64,000 bases of DNA from DASRDU01 sp035652435 (GTDB lineage Bacteria > Acidobacteriota > Blastocatellia > RBC074): contig DASRDU010000007.1 in assembly GCA_035652435.1 (NCBI GenBank), forward strand, positions 1 to 64,000, given 5' to 3'. Position 1 is the stretch's first letter; each line of letters begins with the position of its first letter. Both the position numbers and the translations under genes were made by a program. The notes beneath the pieces are model-generated. The model saw only the letters and a list, made by a program, of their open reading frames with translations. It had not been told where the DNA came from and ran no database searches. Shown one piece after another: positions 24,956-33,972 of this stretch.

Positions 24956-25786
24956 TTATTTCACTCCGAGCAGTTCGACATCGAAAACAAGCGTCGCATT
25001 TGGCGGGATGACGCCGCCAGCGCCGCGCGCACCGTAACCCAGCTCCGGCGGGATCGTCAGCCTGCGTTTGCCGCCGACCTTCATGCTCATTACTCCCTCG
25101 TCCCAGCCCTTGATCACCCGCCCGACGCCGATGGGAAAATCAAATGGCTCGTTGCGATCAACGGAGCTGTCAAACTTCGTGCCATCGGTCAATGTGCCGG
25201 TGTAATGCACGACCACAGTCTGACCTGGGCGGGGGCTCGGGCCGGTGCCGACGACGATGTCTTCGTACTGCAATCCTGAGGCCGTCGTCACTGTTTTCCC
25301 AGTGGTTTTAGCGGCCATGCCGGCGACGGGGACTGATTGCCAGGAGACCACCTGCCAGCGGTTCTGTCGCCGCACCCAGACCTCGGTGTGGCTGTCCCGA
25401 CCGAGCGGCTTGTCGTTGCGCACGTAAGTCGAGCGACCGGTCACCACTGCCGTATTGCCGTAGACGCGCAACCTGAATTCATCAGTTCTGATTTCATCGA
25501 GTCTGATCTGTCCCGAAGTCATCATTGATTTCATCGCGGCCTTGTCAATGAAAGCGCCGTCGCTGTTGATGGCGACGAAGTCTTTGGCAAAGATGCGGTC
25601 AAGTGTCGCCCCGTCGTTTCTGACTACGGCATCGAACCATTCGCGCTCCAGCTTTTTCAGCCGGGCTTCAATGCCGGAGTCCTGCGGGGTGTGCCCCTTC
25701 CCTGCCCTTTTATTCTTCGCCTGACCAAAGACCATAGTCGCAGCGAGCGTCATCAGCAAAAAAACGGACAGGATTCGTTTCAGCAA
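24956..25786 (-). CDS. Exported DUF4440 (NTF2-like) and FKBP fusion protein
   Basis: A 276-residue protein. After a signal peptide (LSVFLLMTLAATMVFGQ), residues about 40-155 form an NTF2-like DUF4440 domain (LEREWFDAVVRNDGATLDRIF, a family hallmark), and residues about 165-276 form an FKBP domain with YTGTLTDGTKFDSS and GYGARGAGGVIPP. It probably acts as a periplasmic folding enzyme with an NTF2-like partner module. I choose TTG 25786 because AAAAGGAGC lies just upstream; a longer upstream reading exists but has no such site. Its FKBP half is nearly repeated in the following gene, indicating a tandem partial duplication. Confidence 0.8.
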   Translation of the reverse strand: MLKRILSVFLLMTLAATMVFGQAKNKRAGKGHTPQDSGIEARLKKLEREWFDAVVRNDGATLDRIFAKDFVAINSDGAFIDKAAMKSMMTSGQIRLDEIRTDEFRLRVYGNTAVVTGRSTYVRNDKPLGRDSHTEVWVRRQNRWQVVSWQSVPVAGMAAKTTGKTVTTASGLQYEDIVVGTGPSPRPGQTVVVHYTGTLTDGTKFDSSVDRNEPFDFPIGVGRVIKGWDEGVMSMKVGGKRRLTIPPELGYGARGAGGVIPPNATLVFDVELLGVK

Positions 25787-25954
25787 TTCCGGCTCCTTTT
25801 CGCGGCAAACGTGGCACGCGCGGTTGATCTGTGATATTTCGGTAGCGGCAACACCAGTTACCGCCGCCAGCATTAACCCGGAAAGTACCCGCGTGAACAT
25901 ACCGGATGCCCGAGCAGCCCGGCAAGGGAGGCCGTCAAATTATTGAGGAGGACT

Positions 25955-27712
25955 ATGCCGAAAAAAACTCGCCAGAACCGCCCGGAAAGAAACAGTAAAA
26001 ATTCATCAGCCATCAGCCGCCGCTCTTTCGTCAAAGCGCTGCCCGCCGCTGGGGCCGCCGGCCTCGGCGTCTCGTCGCTCGAACTCTCGCGGGCTACCGA
26101 GTCGCAGCAACAGCAACCGCAGACGCCGCAGCGCGTCAAGAAAGAGGATCTGCATTGTGCCGAAACGCTGATCGGCATTGAGCTGACGGACGCGCAGGAG
26201 GCGATGGCGCTGCCCGGCGTCAATCGCAACCTCGCGAGCTACGAGGCGCTGCGGAAAATTGACGTCCCGCTCGACACCGAGCCGGCCATCGCCTTTCACC
26301 CGGCGCCGCCGGGCAAAAAGTTCAACGTCAGGCCGGGCAAACTCAGGCTGAGCAAAGTCGAAGTCCCGAAATATAACTCGCTCGAAGACCTCGCTTTCTG
26401 CACCGTCACGCAGCTCTCTGAACTCGTCCGCACGAAAAAAGTCTCGCCGGTCGAGCTGACTAAGATGTATCTGGGGCGGCTGAAAAAATACGGGCCGAAG
26501 CTGCTCTGCGTCGTCACGCTGACTGAGGAACTCGCGCTCAAACAGGCCGAAGAGGCCGAGCAGGAGATCAAACGAGGCAAATACCGCGGCCCGCTGCACG
26601 GCATTCCCTGCGGCGTGAAGGATTTGTTTGCGACCAAAGGGATCAAAACGACGTGGGGCGCCGAACCGTACCGCGAGCAGATGATTGATTACGATTCGAC
26701 AGTCGTCGAGCGGTTGCGCGCGGCGGGCGCAGTGCTGGTCGCTAAACTTTCGATGGGCGCGCTGGCCCAGGGCGGGCGCTGGTTCGCCGGGATGACGCGC
26801 AACCCGTGGCAGCCTGAAGAGACGCAGACCGGTTCGAGCGGTTCATCCGCCGGTTCAGCTTCGTCTACTTCAGCCGGGCTGGTTGGGTTCGCAATCGGAA
26901 CAGAGACGCTCGGTTCGATTGTTTCGCCGTCGTCCCGCTGCGGCGTGGCCGGTCTGAGGCCGACTTACGGGCGCGTCAGTCGTTACGGCGCGATGGGGTT
27001 GAGCTGGACGATGGACAAGATCGGGCCAATCTGCCGCAGCGTTGAAGATTGCGCGATTGTGCTTGACGCAATCTACGGCCCCGACGGGCGCGACATCACG
27101 GTCGGCGACGTGCCGTTCACATGGAATCCTGATGCGCCGCTCGCGCAGATGCGGATCGGTTACGTCAAGGCCGAGTTCGAGCCGAGCGACGAGGCGCGGA
27201 AGAAGATGTATCAGGAAGCGCTCGACGCGCTGCGCTCGGCGGGCGCGAAACTTGAGCCGCTTGAGCTGCCGCAGTTTTCGTCACAGAGCCTCCGCATCAT
27301 TCTGACTGCCGAAGCCGCGACGGCCTTTGACGACATCACCCGCGACGGCCGCGTCAATCAGTTGTCCGGTCAGAGTCCGGGCGACTGGCCGAATTCGTTC
27401 CGCACGGCGCGCTTCATCCCGGCGGTCGAGTACCTGCGCGCCCAGCGCGCCCGCACACTACTCATGCGCGAGATGGACAGGCTGATGGCCCGTTGGGACG
27501 TGTTCGTCACGCCGGCGCCGGGCAGCGCCAGCCTGCTCGTCACCAACCTGACCGGGCACCCGGCGGCCGTCGTGCCGTGCGGCTTCATCAACAACCTGCC
27601 GCAGGCGATTATGTTCACGGGCGGGCTGTACGATGAGGGCGCGCCGCTCCGTGTCGCGCTGGCGTTTGAGCGCGCGACGAAGTGGCACACGATGCACCCG
27701 AAGCTGGATTGA
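25955..27712 (+). CDS. Tat-exported amidase (amidase signature family)
   Basis: A 585-residue amidase. The N-terminus has a twin-arginine signal (ISRRSFVKALPAAGAAGLGV), so the folded enzyme should leave the cytoplasm by Tat. The amidase-signature triad is visible: Lys222 in CGVKDLFATKG, a cis-Ser near residue 294 in the TGSSGSSAGS loop, and the nucleophile Ser321 in TETLGSIVSPSSRCG. The sequence differs from GatA in having a long N-terminal extension (residues about 40-150) and lacks its tRNA-amidotransferase partners nearby, so it is more likely a general amide hydrolase. The substrate is unknown. ATG 25955 follows GAGGAGG. Confidence 0.88.
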   Translation: MPKKTRQNRPERNSKNSSAISRRSFVKALPAAGAAGLGVSSLELSRATESQQQQPQTPQRVKKEDLHCAETLIGIELTDAQEAMALPGVNRNLASYEALRKIDVPLDTEPAIAFHPAPPGKKFNVRPGKLRLSKVEVPKYNSLEDLAFCTVTQLSELVRTKKVSPVELTKMYLGRLKKYGPKLLCVVTLTEELALKQAEEAEQEIKRGKYRGPLHGIPCGVKDLFATKGIKTTWGAEPYREQMIDYDSTVVERLRAAGAVLVAKLSMGALAQGGRWFAGMTRNPWQPEETQTGSSGSSAGSASSTSAGLVGFAIGTETLGSIVSPSSRCGVAGLRPTYGRVSRYGAMGLSWTMDKIGPICRSVEDCAIVLDAIYGPDGRDITVGDVPFTWNPDAPLAQMRIGYVKAEFEPSDEARKKMYQEALDALRSAGAKLEPLELPQFSSQSLRIILTAEAATAFDDITRDGRVNQLSGQSPGDWPNSFRTARFIPAVEYLRAQRARTLLMREMDRLMARWDVFVTPAPGSASLLVTNLTGHPAAVVPCGFINNLPQAIMFTGGLYDEGAPLRVALAFERATKWHTMHPKLD

Positions 27713-27713
27713 T

Positions 27714-28682
27714 TCAGCGTTCGGCATCAGGGAAGCTGGCGATGCGCTCATGCACCCGACTGTCGTGCGCGGGGACGACGATCAGGTCGGGGTATTTCCG
27801 GATCAGCTGATGCACTCTGATGATTGAGCGCCTGACCTCCGCCTCGTCATAATCCGCCAGCCGCCGCGCGATCCACGGGCGCTCCGCCGGGAGCTGCACG
27901 CCTTCATGCGCCCACGTCAGATCGCCAGTAAACAGAAATCGTTTGCCGGAATGCAGGTTGACGAACATTCCGGTCGAGCCTTCGGTGTGGCCGGGCAGCG
28001 GCACGAAGACGACGCTGCCATCATTGAACAGGTCGAGGCTGCGCTCGAAGTTTTCATACGGCTCGCCGGTGAAATCGAAAGTGCGGACTTTGATTTTGTC
28101 AATCATCTGATCAATCAGACCGGGCATCCGACGCTGGCGAATGAATTCCAGCTCGGCCTGCGGCATGCGGACTTCGACGCCGGGGAAATCCTCCAGACCG
28201 CTGACGTGATCCCAGTGCGAGTGCGAGATAAAAATCATTCCGATCTGCCCGGGCTCGATGCCGTGCTGTCGCAACTGGTCTGCCGCGGGCTGCTCCTTGA
28301 CGTAACTCGCCAGTTTTTTCATCAGGGACGGCATCGTCTCCGTGTGCCGGTCAACATTGGCTCCGAAGCCTGCGTCGAAGAGAAGGTTCACCTGCGGGTG
28401 CCGCACCAGAATCGCCACCATCCCGCTTTCATAAGTCGTGCCCCAGCTCCCGCCGCGCCACGCGAACGCCTGACGTGAAAGCATCCTCCCAGTCTTCAGA
28501 ATCGAAAGCGTGACTTCCGGCAATTTCGCGGGGTCAGGTTTGCCATTCGCCGAGAATATGCCGACGGCCTCGTCAGCCGGCACATCAAGTTTCATCGGCA
28601 CGAAGGTGTAAGCCGGCAGCCCCAGCAAAACGATCAGAACGAGGGCGACGGCTTTGAGCAGCCGCTTTATCATTCTCTTCAT
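27714..28682 (-). CDS. Metallo-beta-lactamase fold hydrolase, membrane-anchored or exported
   Basis: A 322-residue protein. Its N-terminal membrane segment (AVALVLIVLLGLPAYTFV) is probably an uncleaved anchor or a signal. The MBL metal site is seen in SHSHWDHVSG, with further ligands at PLPGHTEGSTGMF and in the FTGDLTW motif. The pattern is close to lactonase-like MBL proteins (AHL lactonase relatives), but the substrate cannot be assigned. The start codon overlaps the stop of the upstream AstE/AspA-type gene (ATGA), so the two are co-translated. It converges on the amidase gene with one base between the stops. Confidence 0.85.
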   Translation of the reverse strand: MKRMIKRLLKAVALVLIVLLGLPAYTFVPMKLDVPADEAVGIFSANGKPDPAKLPEVTLSILKTGRMLSRQAFAWRGGSWGTTYESGMVAILVRHPQVNLLFDAGFGANVDRHTETMPSLMKKLASYVKEQPAADQLRQHGIEPGQIGMIFISHSHWDHVSGLEDFPGVEVRMPQAELEFIRQRRMPGLIDQMIDKIKVRTFDFTGEPYENFERSLDLFNDGSVVFVPLPGHTEGSTGMFVNLHSGKRFLFTGDLTWAHEGVQLPAERPWIARRLADYDEAEVRRSIIRVHQLIRKYPDLIVVPAHDSRVHERIASFPDAER

Positions 28683-29755
28683 CGTTCTGTCTCCGCGACA
28701 TGCCCGACCATCGCGAGCGGCTCGTCCTTGCTGACCGGCGGCGTGCCGAGGATGTAAAGCACTTCGCCGCTGAAGGGCGCGCGCAGTTCGTAAAGCCGTT
28801 TGCCGAAGAAATCGGTCACGTAACCCATCAGCGTTCCTTTAGCCACCGTGTGGCCTCGCTCGGCGAGCGGGTAAAAGATTCCGGTCGCAGCGCTGCGCAA
28901 CACCTCGCTGCGGTCAATGAACATCGGGTGTTCGACCGCCTGCGCCTCGCCTTCGAGCATCTTCAGGTGGCGCATCACGTTCATCACGCCGCGCTCGATG
29001 CGCGCGATGGATTCATTGTCGGTCATCCCCAGGGCCCCGGATTCGACCGTGATTGCCGGCTTCCCGCGGGTGATGGCGGTCGTCGAGCAGTAGATTGAAT
29101 TCGCCGGATCGCGCGGGCGCTCATGATCCATGACGATGTGATCCAGCCCGAAGGCCAGCGCCAGCTGCTTTGACCGCTCGACCACCGACTTGTCGGCGGC
29201 TTCGACATCCCAGTAGCTGTAAGGTCGCAGCGATTCGTTGCCGTCGCCGCAGTGGAGATCCATCACGTAATCGGCGCGCTCGATCACTTCCCTGGTGATC
29301 TGATAAGCGATCCGTTCTGAAAGCGTGCCGTCAGTCTTTCCGGGGTAGACCCGGTTCAGGTTTTTGCGATCCACCGGGCTGTAATAGATCCTGCGGCCCA
29401 GGAAAGACGGCACATTCGCGACGTGAACCAGAATCAGCGTGCCCGCCATCTGCTTCGGGTCAAGCCGCGGGAGCAGCCGTTGCAGCGCCATGATCGGCGT
29501 GTATTCGTAGCCGTGGTTGCCCGCGATCAGGGCCAGCGCCGGGCCGGGCCTCGTGCCGTGAATGACCGACACCGGAATCGTCGTGCCTTCATCCCTGCCG
29601 GCGATGGCCGGAACTTCGATCAGCCCTGAAGCTTTTTCGCCGGGCTGCGCCGTGATTTTCGCGACGGTAAAACTGTTGTGCTGCTGAGCCAGAGTCGTGA
29701 TTGCAATCGGCAGCAGCACGAGTAACACGGAGAGAATGAATCGGAGCGTTTCCAT
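28679..29755 (-). CDS. Exported AstE/AspA-family (M14-like) deacylase or carboxypeptidase
   Basis: A 358-residue protein with a signal peptide (LRFILSVLLVLLPIAITTLAQ). The zinc ligands of the succinylglutamate desuccinylase/aspartoacylase family are recognisable: His and Glu in AGNHGYEYTP, and a later His in MDLHCGDGNE. These enzymes remove acyl groups from amino acids or derivatives; the export signal suggests a periplasmic substrate, unlike cytoplasmic AstE. The C-terminal domain (residues about 265-350) has the lipoyl-like beta structure often seen in the family. ATG 29755 follows AGGAGG. It overlaps the next gene by four bases, forming a two-gene operon with an MBL hydrolase. Confidence 0.82.
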   Translation of the reverse strand: METLRFILSVLLVLLPIAITTLAQQHNSFTVAKITAQPGEKASGLIEVPAIAGRDEGTTIPVSVIHGTRPGPALALIAGNHGYEYTPIMALQRLLPRLDPKQMAGTLILVHVANVPSFLGRRIYYSPVDRKNLNRVYPGKTDGTLSERIAYQITREVIERADYVMDLHCGDGNESLRPYSYWDVEAADKSVVERSKQLALAFGLDHIVMDHERPRDPANSIYCSTTAITRGKPAITVESGALGMTDNESIARIERGVMNVMRHLKMLEGEAQAVEHPMFIDRSEVLRSAATGIFYPLAERGHTVAKGTLMGYVTDFFGKRLYELRAPFSGEVLYILGTPPVSKDEPLAMVGHVAETER

Positions 29756-29770
29756 TCACATACCTCCTGA

Positions 29771-29810
29771 TGAAAAGCCCGGCTCGGCAGTTGATACCGA
29801 CAGCCGGGCT
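29771..29810 (-). terminator. Intrinsic terminator downstream of the VWFA gene
   Basis: On the minus strand AGCCCGGCT (29810-29802) pairs perfectly with AGCCGGGCT (29784-29776), followed by TTTTC. It lies between the VWFA protein gene and the AstE/AspA-type gene, both on the minus strand, and should end the first transcript. Confidence 0.65.
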
Positions 29811-29905
29811 GATGAAATTTCCAGGTCAGTGTCAGGGATGATTCGCTGAAGTTGCGATGCCCGCCACTCGCACCGCTCGTCAGGCAGGCTTATTCTGATA
29901 CAGCC

Positions 29906-29937
29906 GCAACAATCGCGCAAAGGTACGCGATTGTTGC
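29906..29937. repeat. Perfect 12-base-pair hairpin, intergenic
   Basis: GCAACAATCGCG (29906-29917) and CGCGATTGTTGC (29926-29937) are exact reverse complements with an eight-base loop. It lies 42 bases past the VWFA stop codon and upstream of the terminator at 29771-29810. There is no T-run on either strand. Possible REP-like element or transcript-stabilising hairpin. Confidence 0.6.
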
Positions 29938-29979
29938 GTGTCAGCTCAGTTCCGCTCGCAGCGTCTCTGTCGTCGGAGG

Positions 29980-31188
29980 CTAAGGATTTATGTGTCTGAG
30001 CGTGGGCCGTTCGTCTTTGCCCTTGTTGCTTTGCGTGCCGCCTTTGGCGCGATAGCCCTCACGCGCCCGCACCACCAGATTCGGTTGATTCGCCTGGACC
30101 TTGATCCGGCGGTACGTGCCGTCATTCGCGGCGTTCGTCGGGTAATAACTCAGCGCGTACTGATACCGCAGCTCTTCGGCGATCTGCGTGAAGGCGCGCG
30201 AAAGATTGTCGAGAGTGTCAGCGTGGTACAACCGCCCGGCGCTGCGCTCGGCCAGCATTTGCAGGTAACGCCCGGCTGTCCGGTAATCATCAGACCCGTT
30301 TCCCGGCCCCCGCTGCCCCGGCCATCGCGGGCCGGGAAAAGTCGGAGGCCCGCCCCAGGGGCCACGGCCTCTGCCGCCCCTGCCGCCGGGCATTCCCCCC
30401 CCATAACCCAGGTCGTCTTCCGTGTTGTATTTGATCGGGTAGACCAGCACTCCTGATTCCTCGACCAGATCAATTGTGCTTTGATAACTCGCTTCCCGGC
30501 TGTCGGTGTCCACGCCGTCGGTGAACAGCACGATGGCCTTGCGACCCTCAATTCTGTCGAGCCGTTCAGTGATCGCCAGATCCACGGCGTCGTAGAGCCG
30601 CGTGCTGCCGCCGGTGCGCGTGTTGTAGATCGCCCGGCGCAGCTTCCTGCGGTCGTTGGTGAATTCGCAGTCAATGTAAACCTTGCTGTCGAATGAGGAG
30701 ACCATGACGCGGTCGTCGGGGCGCAGCAGCTCGATGAATTCCACGGCGGCCCGCTGAATCTCTTCCATCTTGAATTTGGTGCTGCGCGAGGTGTCGAGCA
30801 GCAGCGCGACATTGAAGGGCGTCTCGACGGATTTGAAACTTTCGATCTCCTGCGCCACGCCGTCCTCGAAAATGCGGAAGTCTTCCTTCCTCATAAAAGG
30901 CACGTATCTTCCCTCGCGGTCGAGTACCGTGACAGGGATTGAAACCAGCGTGGTATCAACCTTGAGCGTCCCGTCTTCGCCGACTTCTTCCGGCTTTGTG
31001 GACGACAGTGGAGGCTGCCCTCTCTGTGACGATCCTGCCTGAGGCTGTGGCGGGGATTGCTGCTGATCAGGCTGCGACTTGCGGCCTGATTGAGCAGTCA
31101 CTGAACCTGGAATGAGTTGAGCGGCGAGAAAAATGATGCTGACGATGAGTAATGCGGCAGCGGTGCGCGCGATTCTGATGCCTTTCAT
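29980..31188 (-). CDS. Secreted VWFA-related Acidobacterial protein, first copy
   Basis: A 402-residue protein with a signal peptide (TAAALLIVSIIFLAAQLIPGSVTAQ), a proline/glutamine-rich linker, and a von Willebrand factor A domain with the metal-binding DTSRST at the strand start, plus FTDGVDTDS. It matches the VWFA-related family common in Acidobacteria; the family role is unproven, with adhesion or protein binding at the surface as the usual suggestion. A Gly/Pro/Arg-rich insert (GGGMPGGRGGRGRGPWGGPP) sits after the VWA strands. ATG 31188 is behind AAGGAG. It is a tandem paralogue of the next gene. Confidence 0.85.
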   Translation of the reverse strand: MKGIRIARTAAALLIVSIIFLAAQLIPGSVTAQSGRKSQPDQQQSPPQPQAGSSQRGQPPLSSTKPEEVGEDGTLKVDTTLVSIPVTVLDREGRYVPFMRKEDFRIFEDGVAQEIESFKSVETPFNVALLLDTSRSTKFKMEEIQRAAVEFIELLRPDDRVMVSSFDSKVYIDCEFTNDRRKLRRAIYNTRTGGSTRLYDAVDLAITERLDRIEGRKAIVLFTDGVDTDSREASYQSTIDLVEESGVLVYPIKYNTEDDLGYGGGMPGGRGGRGRGPWGGPPTFPGPRWPGQRGPGNGSDDYRTAGRYLQMLAERSAGRLYHADTLDNLSRAFTQIAEELRYQYALSYYPTNAANDGTYRRIKVQANQPNLVVRAREGYRAKGGTQSNKGKDERPTLRHINP

Positions 31189-31385
31189 CGGCTTCTCCTT
31201 CTGTACTTCATTCAGGGGATGTTGAAGACCCGAGGTGCGCCACGAATTGCACGCGCCGTTGTCGCCTGAATGAGATTGACCGATTGACGGAAGGGGGAAC
31301 CGCTGGCGGAGATTATAGCTTAATTGAACGACTAAGCCGAGTGCTGACCGGGCCGCCATCCCGGGAAAGCAGAAAGCCGGAGTCT

Positions 31386-32651
31386 TCATCGCTTTCTTTG
31401 TTGCAGCTTCGGCCTTTCCTTTTTACTTTCGGGTTGAGTGGCGTTCGCCTGAGCGCTGTTTCTGGCGCGATAACCTTCGCGCGCGCGGACGATCAGGTTG
31501 GGCTGATCCACACGCACTTTGATGCGCCGCCACGTGCCGTCCTGCGCGGCGTTGGTCGGGTAGTAACTGAGCGAATACTGATGCCGCAATTCCTCGGCGA
31601 TCATCGCGAAGGCCTGCGAGACATCCCTGAGCGTGTCGGCGTTGTAAAGCCGCCCGCCGCTGCGCGAGGCCAGCATTTGCAGGTAGCGCGCCGCATTTTT
31701 GTAATCTTCGGCCGTCCCGGTCGGCGCTGAAGACGGCACTGGTTTATTCCTGCCGCCACCCGGGAGCGGAATATTGATGGGAGGTGTTCCGTAAGGCCCG
31801 CCGCCGCCTCCCCCCCGGGGCATAGGCATCGGACTGCCGGTGCCGATGGTCGGGCCATTCATCACATGGTCAGGGTCGCTCTGCGTGTCGTACCTGACCG
31901 GATAAATGATCACGTCCGATTCCTCGACCAGCTGGACTACGCCGCGCGCGGTCGCGCGACTCTTTGTGTCCCACCCGTCGGTGAACAGTACGATGGCCTT
32001 GCGGCCCTGAATCTGACTGAGCCGCTCGGTGATCGCCAGCTCAATCGCGTCGTGCAGCCTCGTGTTGCCGCCCGTCTTCGTCCGCAGAATCGCTTCGCGC
32101 AGGGCCGCACGGTCATTCGTGAACTCAGAGTCAATATAAACCTTGTCATCGAACGAAATCACCATGACGCGGTCATCGGTGCGCAACTGCCCGACGAAGG
32201 CGATGGCGGCCTGCTGAATGTCTTCGAGCCGGAACCAAGTGCTGCCTGAAGTGTCGAGCAGCAGCACGACGTGGAACGGCGTGTTGACCGACTTGAAGTC
32301 TTCAATCTCCTGCTCCACGCCTTCCTCGAAGATGTGAAACTCTTCCTTCTTCAGAAACGGGACATACTGCCCTTCGCGGTTCAGCACCGCAGCCGGGATC
32401 GAAACCATCGTCGTGTCAACTTTGATCTTCCCGTCCTCGCCGACCGGCTCAGGGGCCATGACGACTGCCGGTTTCGGCTTCGGCGTCGGTTGCGGCTGAG
32501 CCTGCTGGCCGCTTGTGCCCGGCGCGGGTCTTTGTGCTTTGCGACCCGATTGCGCGCCCGTCGAACCAGACATCAGGTGGAAGGTGAGAATGACGACACC
32601 GGCAGTGAGCAGGAAAACGAAAGCAATTCGGATGAATCTGGTGTCTTTCAT
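31386..32651 (-). CDS. Secreted VWFA-related Acidobacterial protein, second copy
   Basis: A 421-residue paralogue of the preceding protein with the same layout: signal peptide (IAFVFLLTAGVVILTFHLM), Gln/Pro/Lys-rich linker, then the segment VGEDGKIKVDTTMVSIPAAV, and a VWFA domain with DTSGSTWF and FTDGWDTK. A Gly-rich loop (MPRGGGGGGPYGTPP) again occurs late in the VWA domain, and the end (ELRHQYSLSYYPTNAAQDGTWR region) is nearly shared with the first copy. ATG 32651 is chosen by its AAGGAGGG ribosome binding site. The two genes are on the same strand, about 200 bases apart, and probably arose by tandem duplication. Confidence 0.85.
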   Translation of the reverse strand: MKDTRFIRIAFVFLLTAGVVILTFHLMSGSTGAQSGRKAQRPAPGTSGQQAQPQPTPKPKPAVVMAPEPVGEDGKIKVDTTMVSIPAAVLNREGQYVPFLKKEEFHIFEEGVEQEIEDFKSVNTPFHVVLLLDTSGSTWFRLEDIQQAAIAFVGQLRTDDRVMVISFDDKVYIDSEFTNDRAALREAILRTKTGGNTRLHDAIELAITERLSQIQGRKAIVLFTDGWDTKSRATARGVVQLVEESDVIIYPVRYDTQSDPDHVMNGPTIGTGSPMPMPRGGGGGGPYGTPPINIPLPGGGRNKPVPSSAPTGTAEDYKNAARYLQMLASRSGGRLYNADTLRDVSQAFAMIAEELRHQYSLSYYPTNAAQDGTWRRIKVRVDQPNLIVRAREGYRARNSAQANATQPESKKERPKLQQRKR

Positions 32652-32667
32652 CAGGCCCTCCTTAACT

Positions 32668-33615
32668 TCATTTTTCGACGACCACCCTCGTCCCAAACTC
32701 ATCAGGCTGAACCGGTGTCCTGACCTGCTCTTCATCAGTAAACCTGCGCGGCAGGATTTCGCGCGCCGACAGATTGGCCCCGAGCAGGAGAATGAATGAC
32801 GAGATAAAAAACCACGTGATGACCGTGACAATCGCAAACAGATCCCTGCCGTAACGCAGACGAAAGTTCAGGATCGGCAGCAGCAGCCGGTAGGCGAACG
32901 TCATCAGCACCCACAGCACGGCCATAGCTGCGGAGGTAAAGAAGACCCGGCTGGTCTGCACCTTCCCGTTCGGCAGCCAGTAATAGATCAGGAAGAAGAC
33001 CAGCGTGATGCACGGCGCGGCGAAGATCGCGCTGGTCGAATTGAAGACGAGTTTGTGTGCCGCCTCGAAGGGCAGGATCTTTGCCAGCGCCTGATCCCAG
33101 ACGCTCGCGAGCGCCACAAAGCACAGAATTACTGCGGCGCAGGTGATGACGAGCGGCAGGTAAACGAGTTGTTGTTTGATCGTGCTGCGGACCTGTTTGA
33201 TGCCCCATGCACGGTTGAGTGCCAGCTCCAGCGGCATGAGTACTCCGCTGCTCGTGAAGATCAGCGCGAAGGTCGAATACAGGCTGGCGCTTTTACCGAG
33301 ATTGCGCGTCACGCTGTCGAGCGCCCTGATCACTGACCCCGCTTCCGCCGGGGCGATAGCCATCATCAGACGATAGGCCGTCTCGTACCCTTCGTGCCAG
33401 CGCGCCCAGTTTTCCAGCACGTTCCCGATCAGCACCAGAAATGCGAAGAATGAGAGCAGCGCATTGAACGCCACGGCAGAGGCGTAAACGTAAGCCTCCG
33501 CCGTGCTGAGGTCATAAATCGCAGGCCACATCCGTTTGAAGAACAACCAGACGCCCCGCAGGTAAAAACCCGCTCCGTGTTCAGGCTGTGCAAGGTCGGA
33601 GACAGTTGTTGCCAT
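32668..33615 (-). CDS. YihY/BrkB family membrane protein
   Basis: A 315-residue integral membrane protein with about six hydrophobic segments in the YihY/BrkB arrangement, including LSFFAFLVLIGNVLENW near the start, LYSTFALIFTSSGVLMPLE, and a final FAIVTVITWFFISSFILLLGAN. The family was once annotated as ribonuclease BN or virulence factor; neither label is reliable, and the function is unclear. The C-terminal tail is short and cytoplasmic. It ends 16 bases before the VWFA second copy and may be co-transcribed with it. Confidence 0.85.
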   Translation of the reverse strand: MATTVSDLAQPEHGAGFYLRGVWLFFKRMWPAIYDLSTAEAYVYASAVAFNALLSFFAFLVLIGNVLENWARWHEGYETAYRLMMAIAPAEAGSVIRALDSVTRNLGKSASLYSTFALIFTSSGVLMPLELALNRAWGIKQVRSTIKQQLVYLPLVITCAAVILCFVALASVWDQALAKILPFEAAHKLVFNSTSAIFAAPCITLVFFLIYYWLPNGKVQTSRVFFTSAAMAVLWVLMTFAYRLLLPILNFRLRYGRDLFAIVTVITWFFISSFILLLGANLSAREILPRRFTDEEQVRTPVQPDEFGTRVVVEK

Positions 33616-33678
33616 AAGGACCGGTGTGGTTTCAGGTTTTGGGTTACAGAAGCGCGAGGCGCTTTTACAGGCGGACGC

Positions 33679-33945
33679 TCAAAAGTCGCTGCTGAGAGGC
33701 CGATTAAGCTCGGCGAGTTGCCTGTCTATTTCGGCGAGAGACCGACTGAGCATCTGCCGGTGCGCTTCGGAGCGGGCGCGGGCCATCTGCTCGATGACCC
33801 GGCTGCGCGAAAGCCGCAACGTTTCAAGGCGCTGCCGCAACTCCAGCGCCGCCGGAGAGAGGTCATCCCGGCCGTCATCACGCCTGCTGCGTTTCGCCTC
33901 CTCCATCTGATCTTCAACTGCCTTGCTTTCCCAGCCTCTGGCCAT
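33679..33945 (-). CDS. Small helical conserved protein of unknown function
   Basis: An 88-residue highly charged protein, starting MARGWESKAVEDQMEEA, chosen because AAGGACG precedes ATG 33945. Almost the whole chain is predicted helix with coiled-coil spacing (LETLRLSRSRVIEQMARARSEAHRQML). The N-terminal WESKAVEDQ block is distinctive, but I cannot name a family. It lies between the YihY gene and a decayed gene. Confidence 0.6.
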   Translation of the reverse strand: MARGWESKAVEDQMEEAKRSRRDDGRDDLSPAALELRQRLETLRLSRSRVIEQMARARSEAHRQMLSRSLAEIDRQLAELNRPLSSDF

Positions 33946-33972
33946 GGAAGCCGTCCTTTCGTCCAAGAATCA

